In this document: piece by piece, positions 61,671-64,000 of the stretch
Position numbering within the stretch: position 1 is the stretch's first letter
How the letters are laid out: each line of letters begins with the position of its first letter
NCBI GenBank assembly: GCA_000467935.1
Contig: KI259834.1
Span: 62,001 to 126,000 of the forward strand
Direction: 5' to 3'
Origin: Peptostreptococcaceae bacterium oral taxon 113 str. W5053
GTDB lineage: Bacteria > Bacillota > Clostridia > Tissierellales > Peptoniphilaceae
Length of the DNA: 64,000 nucleotides
Notes under the pieces: generated by a model
Database searches by the model: none
Told to the model about the DNA's origin: nothing
What the model saw: only the letters and a program-made list of their open reading frames with translations
Made by a program: the position numbers and the translations under genes

Positions 61671-63743
61671 GTGGCTTATGGATTAAATATTGTGGACGGC
61701 ATCGGAAATGAGCATCCACGTAAAAATCTGTATTTAAAAGACTTGGGTCTGCTGGAAGAAAAAATCGCTTCCGGTACCGATACGGAAAAAAAGGAAGCAA
61801 GAGCAAAAAGGAGTGAACTTATTCGTCAAAAGGAGAAGCATCCTTATATTGTCGCTTTCAAAGAATTTGAGGCAAAAGAAAAAGCGTTTCAGGAAACGCT
61901 GAAAGGAGAAATGGCAAAGTTAAAGCCCGAGGGAAATGCGGACATTCAAAAATGGAAAAGAGAGCTTTACCAAGCGGAGCAGGAAGCAAATTTTTATAGT
62001 CCCTATTCGGATCTCAGTTATGAAGCGGAATTAAAATCCAAAGTGGCAACGATAAGAATGCAGCATTTGCCCGATATGATTGAAAATGACAATCGCTTGG
62101 AAGCGTTGTTAAAAGAAAAAGAAACGCTTTTAGCACAGGAAGAAAAGAAAGATCAGACGGCTGTTCTTCAAGAAATTGAAAGGTATACGACAACACGAAA
62201 AGAGCAATTGACGCATGAATTGGAAGAATTAAATCAAAAACACAAAGAAGGTTTGATTTCATCCAAGGCTTTAAAAAACGAGAGAAAAATTAAGCGAAGA
62301 AGTGCAACGGAAGATATTGCCGCAAAAGAGTTGTCCAATAAGATTCTTTCTTTAAAGGAAGAAATCAAAAATATCCGCCATCATCTGAAAATAGATCCGA
62401 AAACTCAAAGAGATGTGCTTTTGGCGGATATTGCGGACATTCGTCGAAAAACTCCCATTGAAAGGGAAAAGAGAAAACCGATTTTTGCCTATCCCACGGC
62501 AATTTTGCCCGGCTTGGGACAACTCTTAAACAAGCAATACACCAAGGCTCTCTTTTTCTTCATAGGCAGTTTGTTTATTTACTTCATCGCCATCCCGTAT
62601 GCCATCGGTTACGGAAATTATCAGGGCAAAGGAATTTTCGGATTGTTAAGTCTGGCTCAAGGAGGACTGAAAACCCATCGATCCATGATTTTTATGATTG
62701 AAGGCATTATCGCCATTGTTCTTCTGGTATTTTCCGCACTTATTTTTATCTTAAGTTTTAAAGATGTCTATCGGGTGGAAAAAAAGGAAATACAAGGGAT
62801 ACGTAAAAATTTATGGTTTGAAACAAAACTCAATATTGAACAGGAAGGATTTCCCTATTTGGTATCTTTACCCGCATTTTTATTGATTACTTTTGTGGTT
62901 CTGGTGCCTGTCATGACGACTGTCCTTCTTTCCTTTACCAATATGGATCCGAACCATCAGAACAAATTCTTCTGGATCGGCTTGGAAAACTATAAATTGA
63001 TTGCTTTGGGGCAAGGCATTGCAGGGGGAGCGTTCTGGTTGATTTTGGGATGGACTTTAATCTGGACGCTGTGTTCAACCACATTGGCAATTTTCATCGG
63101 TTTTGTATTAAGTCTTCTAACCAATCAGGAACGGATTTGGGGCAAACGAATTTTTAGAACCGTCTTTCTATTGCCTTGGGCAGTGCCGGCGTTTATCACG
63201 ATTATGTTTTTTTCCGTCATGTTGGCACCGGGCGGACCCTTAACCGATATTATCAGTTCTTTGGCAGGGAAAGTAGTCAATATAAAATCCGACACGCACT
63301 TAACCCGAATCGCATTGATTATGCTTCAGGGATGGCTTGGAAGCGCCTATGTTTTCCTAATCAGTACGGGAATTTTGCAAGGAATTCCTTCCGACCTTTA
63401 TGAAGCGGCGGAAATCGACGGAGCCACAGGCTTCCAAAAGACTTTAAAAATCACAATTCCTTTGGTGCTTTTCCAAACCGGTCCCCTGCTGGTCGGACAA
63501 TATACATTTAATTTTAACAACTTTTCAATTATTTATCTGTTCAATCAGGGTGGCCCGTTTAATCCGTCCAAATACGGAAATTTGGCGGGTTCCAGTGATT
63601 TGCTGATTTCCTATATTTATAAGCTGACCATCGAAAATCAGTATCAGGGTATCGGGGCGGCGATTACATTGGTCATTTCCATAGCTTTAATGTTTTTCGC
63701 TTATCTTGGATTTAAAAATTCCAAAGCGTTTAAGGAGGATTAG
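61671..63743 (+). CDS. MalF-type sugar permease with long coiled-coil N-terminus
   Basis: The product has 690 residues, starting at GTG (61671, AGAGGG upstream). The C-terminal ~300 residues are a standard MalF-like permease with six helices and the EAA loop EAAEIDGATGFQKTLKITIPL that contacts the ATPase. Before it are about 270 residues of charged helices (ELEELNQKHKEGLISSKALK, KELSNKILSLKEEIKNIRHH) and two or three extra helices around residues 285-370. MalF proteins are usually ~290-500 residues. The extension looks cytoplasmic and coiled-coil. It works with the MalE-like and MalG-like proteins. Confidence 0.85.
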   Translation: MAYGLNIVDGIGNEHPRKNLYLKDLGLLEEKIASGTDTEKKEARAKRSELIRQKEKHPYIVAFKEFEAKEKAFQETLKGEMAKLKPEGNADIQKWKRELYQAEQEANFYSPYSDLSYEAELKSKVATIRMQHLPDMIENDNRLEALLKEKETLLAQEEKKDQTAVLQEIERYTTTRKEQLTHELEELNQKHKEGLISSKALKNERKIKRRSATEDIAAKELSNKILSLKEEIKNIRHHLKIDPKTQRDVLLADIADIRRKTPIEREKRKPIFAYPTAILPGLGQLLNKQYTKALFFFIGSLFIYFIAIPYAIGYGNYQGKGIFGLLSLAQGGLKTHRSMIFMIEGIIAIVLLVFSALIFILSFKDVYRVEKKEIQGIRKNLWFETKLNIEQEGFPYLVSLPAFLLITFVVLVPVMTTVLLSFTNMDPNHQNKFFWIGLENYKLIALGQGIAGGAFWLILGWTLIWTLCSTTLAIFIGFVLSLLTNQERIWGKRIFRTVFLLPWAVPAFITIMFFSVMLAPGGPLTDIISSLAGKVVNIKSDTHLTRIALIMLQGWLGSAYVFLISTGILQGIPSDLYEAAEIDGATGFQKTLKITIPLVLFQTGPLLVGQYTFNFNNFSIIYLFNQGGPFNPSKYGNLAGSSDLLISYIYKLTIENQYQGIGAAITLVISIALMFFAYLGFKNSKAFKED

Positions 63744-63745
63744 GC

Positions 63746-64000
63746 ATGAGCAAGAAAAAAGAAAATCTATATTTGTCGGACAAGCCGCCTCTGAGTGCCG
63801 GCGGAAAAATTTTAATCGGACTTTCCTATCTGATTCTTTGTGCATGGGCGCTTGCGATTATCTGGCCATTGGCACAAATGTTACTCTCCAGCTTTAACGG
63901 TTTATTGACGAAAAATATTTCCATGGGTGGAGGATTTACATTTTCGACCAAACATTTTGTGTATTTGTTTGAGAAAACCTTGTTTCTCAAATGGGTTAAA
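63746..64000 (+). CDS. MalG-type sugar permease (partial, runs off the window)
   Basis: The first 85 codons are present (AAGGAGG before the ATG, 3 bases after malF-like). The first membrane helix (ILIGLSYLILCAWALAIIWPLAQMLLSSF) and the following extracellular segment FTFSTKHFVYLFEKT match the start of MalG-like permeases. The EAA loop lies beyond the window end. Confidence 0.85.
   Translation, partial: MSKKKENLYLSDKPPLSAGGKILIGLSYLILCAWALAIIWPLAQMLLSSFNGLLTKNISMGGGFTFSTKHFVYLFEKTLFLKWVK

Overview
The window looks like a chromosomal segment of a low-GC, Gram-positive, amino-acid-fermenting anaerobe. The [FeFe] hydrogenase, 2-hydroxyacyl-CoA dehydratase operon with Etf, branched-chain amino-acid importer, thiamine salvage and the tmk/c-di-AMP receptor/holB/ricT block all fit a Tissierellia/Peptoniphilaceae-like Firmicute. 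The exact genus is an inference and was not tested. No rRNA, tRNA, CRISPR array, integrase or intact transposase was recognised.

Layout. 1-10 kb: CPBP protease, a TlpA-like thioredoxin lipoprotein with a very small CD1871A-like CXXC protein, an OmpR/HisKA two-component pair, a frameshifted acetyltransferase, YitT, dCMP deaminase, two unknown lipoproteins and a group B-like [FeFe] hydrogenase with a small Cys protein. 10-21 kb: a very AT-rich RiPP cluster. It has a peptide-receptor-type regulator with a convergent 56-aa secreted-peptide gene, a 54-residue precursor, a hairpin, then a full-length LanB dehydratase, a stand-alone SpaB_C-like protein (candidate pyridine synthase), an ocin-ThiF-like partner, a YcaO cyclodehydratase and a SagB-type dehydrogenase in overlapping order, then an ABC exporter. 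This is a complete thiopeptide-type gene set with an unusual core peptide. 21-23.2 kb: a graveyard of broken genes (SPASM-domain remnant, truncated ABC exporter, small membrane proteins). 23.2-27.1 kb: a two-component system plus ABC-2 transporter, the usual layout of peptide-antibiotic sensing and resistance.

27.2-39 kb: a likely sigma-54-controlled operon for reductive amino-acid (or hydroxy-acid) fermentation: YkvI-type transporter, acyl-CoA dehydrogenase, EtfBA, family III CoA-transferase, dehydratase activator, two dehydratase subunits, acyl-CoA ligase and its own PAS/AAA+ activator. A -24/-12 promoter and palindromic upstream sites are visible. 39.5-45.4 kb: thiM and a thiE-HAD fusion, then a glycolipid/envelope group (glycosyltransferase, deacetylase, flippase-like protein, GH114-like protein). 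45.8-50.3 kb: the classic decarboxylase-tmk-darA-holB-ricT block with two tandem darA paralogues. 51.3-56 kb: livFGMHK on the minus strand. 56.7-58.7 kb: flavodoxin, a MerR regulator with a textbook 19-bp-spacer promoter, and a YbjQ protein. 58.8-64 kb: a maltose/maltodextrin-type ABC importer behind a promoter with a LacI-type operator; its MalF-like permease carries an unusually long coiled-coil N-terminus, and the MalG-like gene runs off the window.

The main discovery candidate is the 10.1-21 kb island: a quorum-peptide-like regulatory pair next to a thiopeptide-type cluster whose predicted core would give a ring size not among the usual thiopeptide classes.
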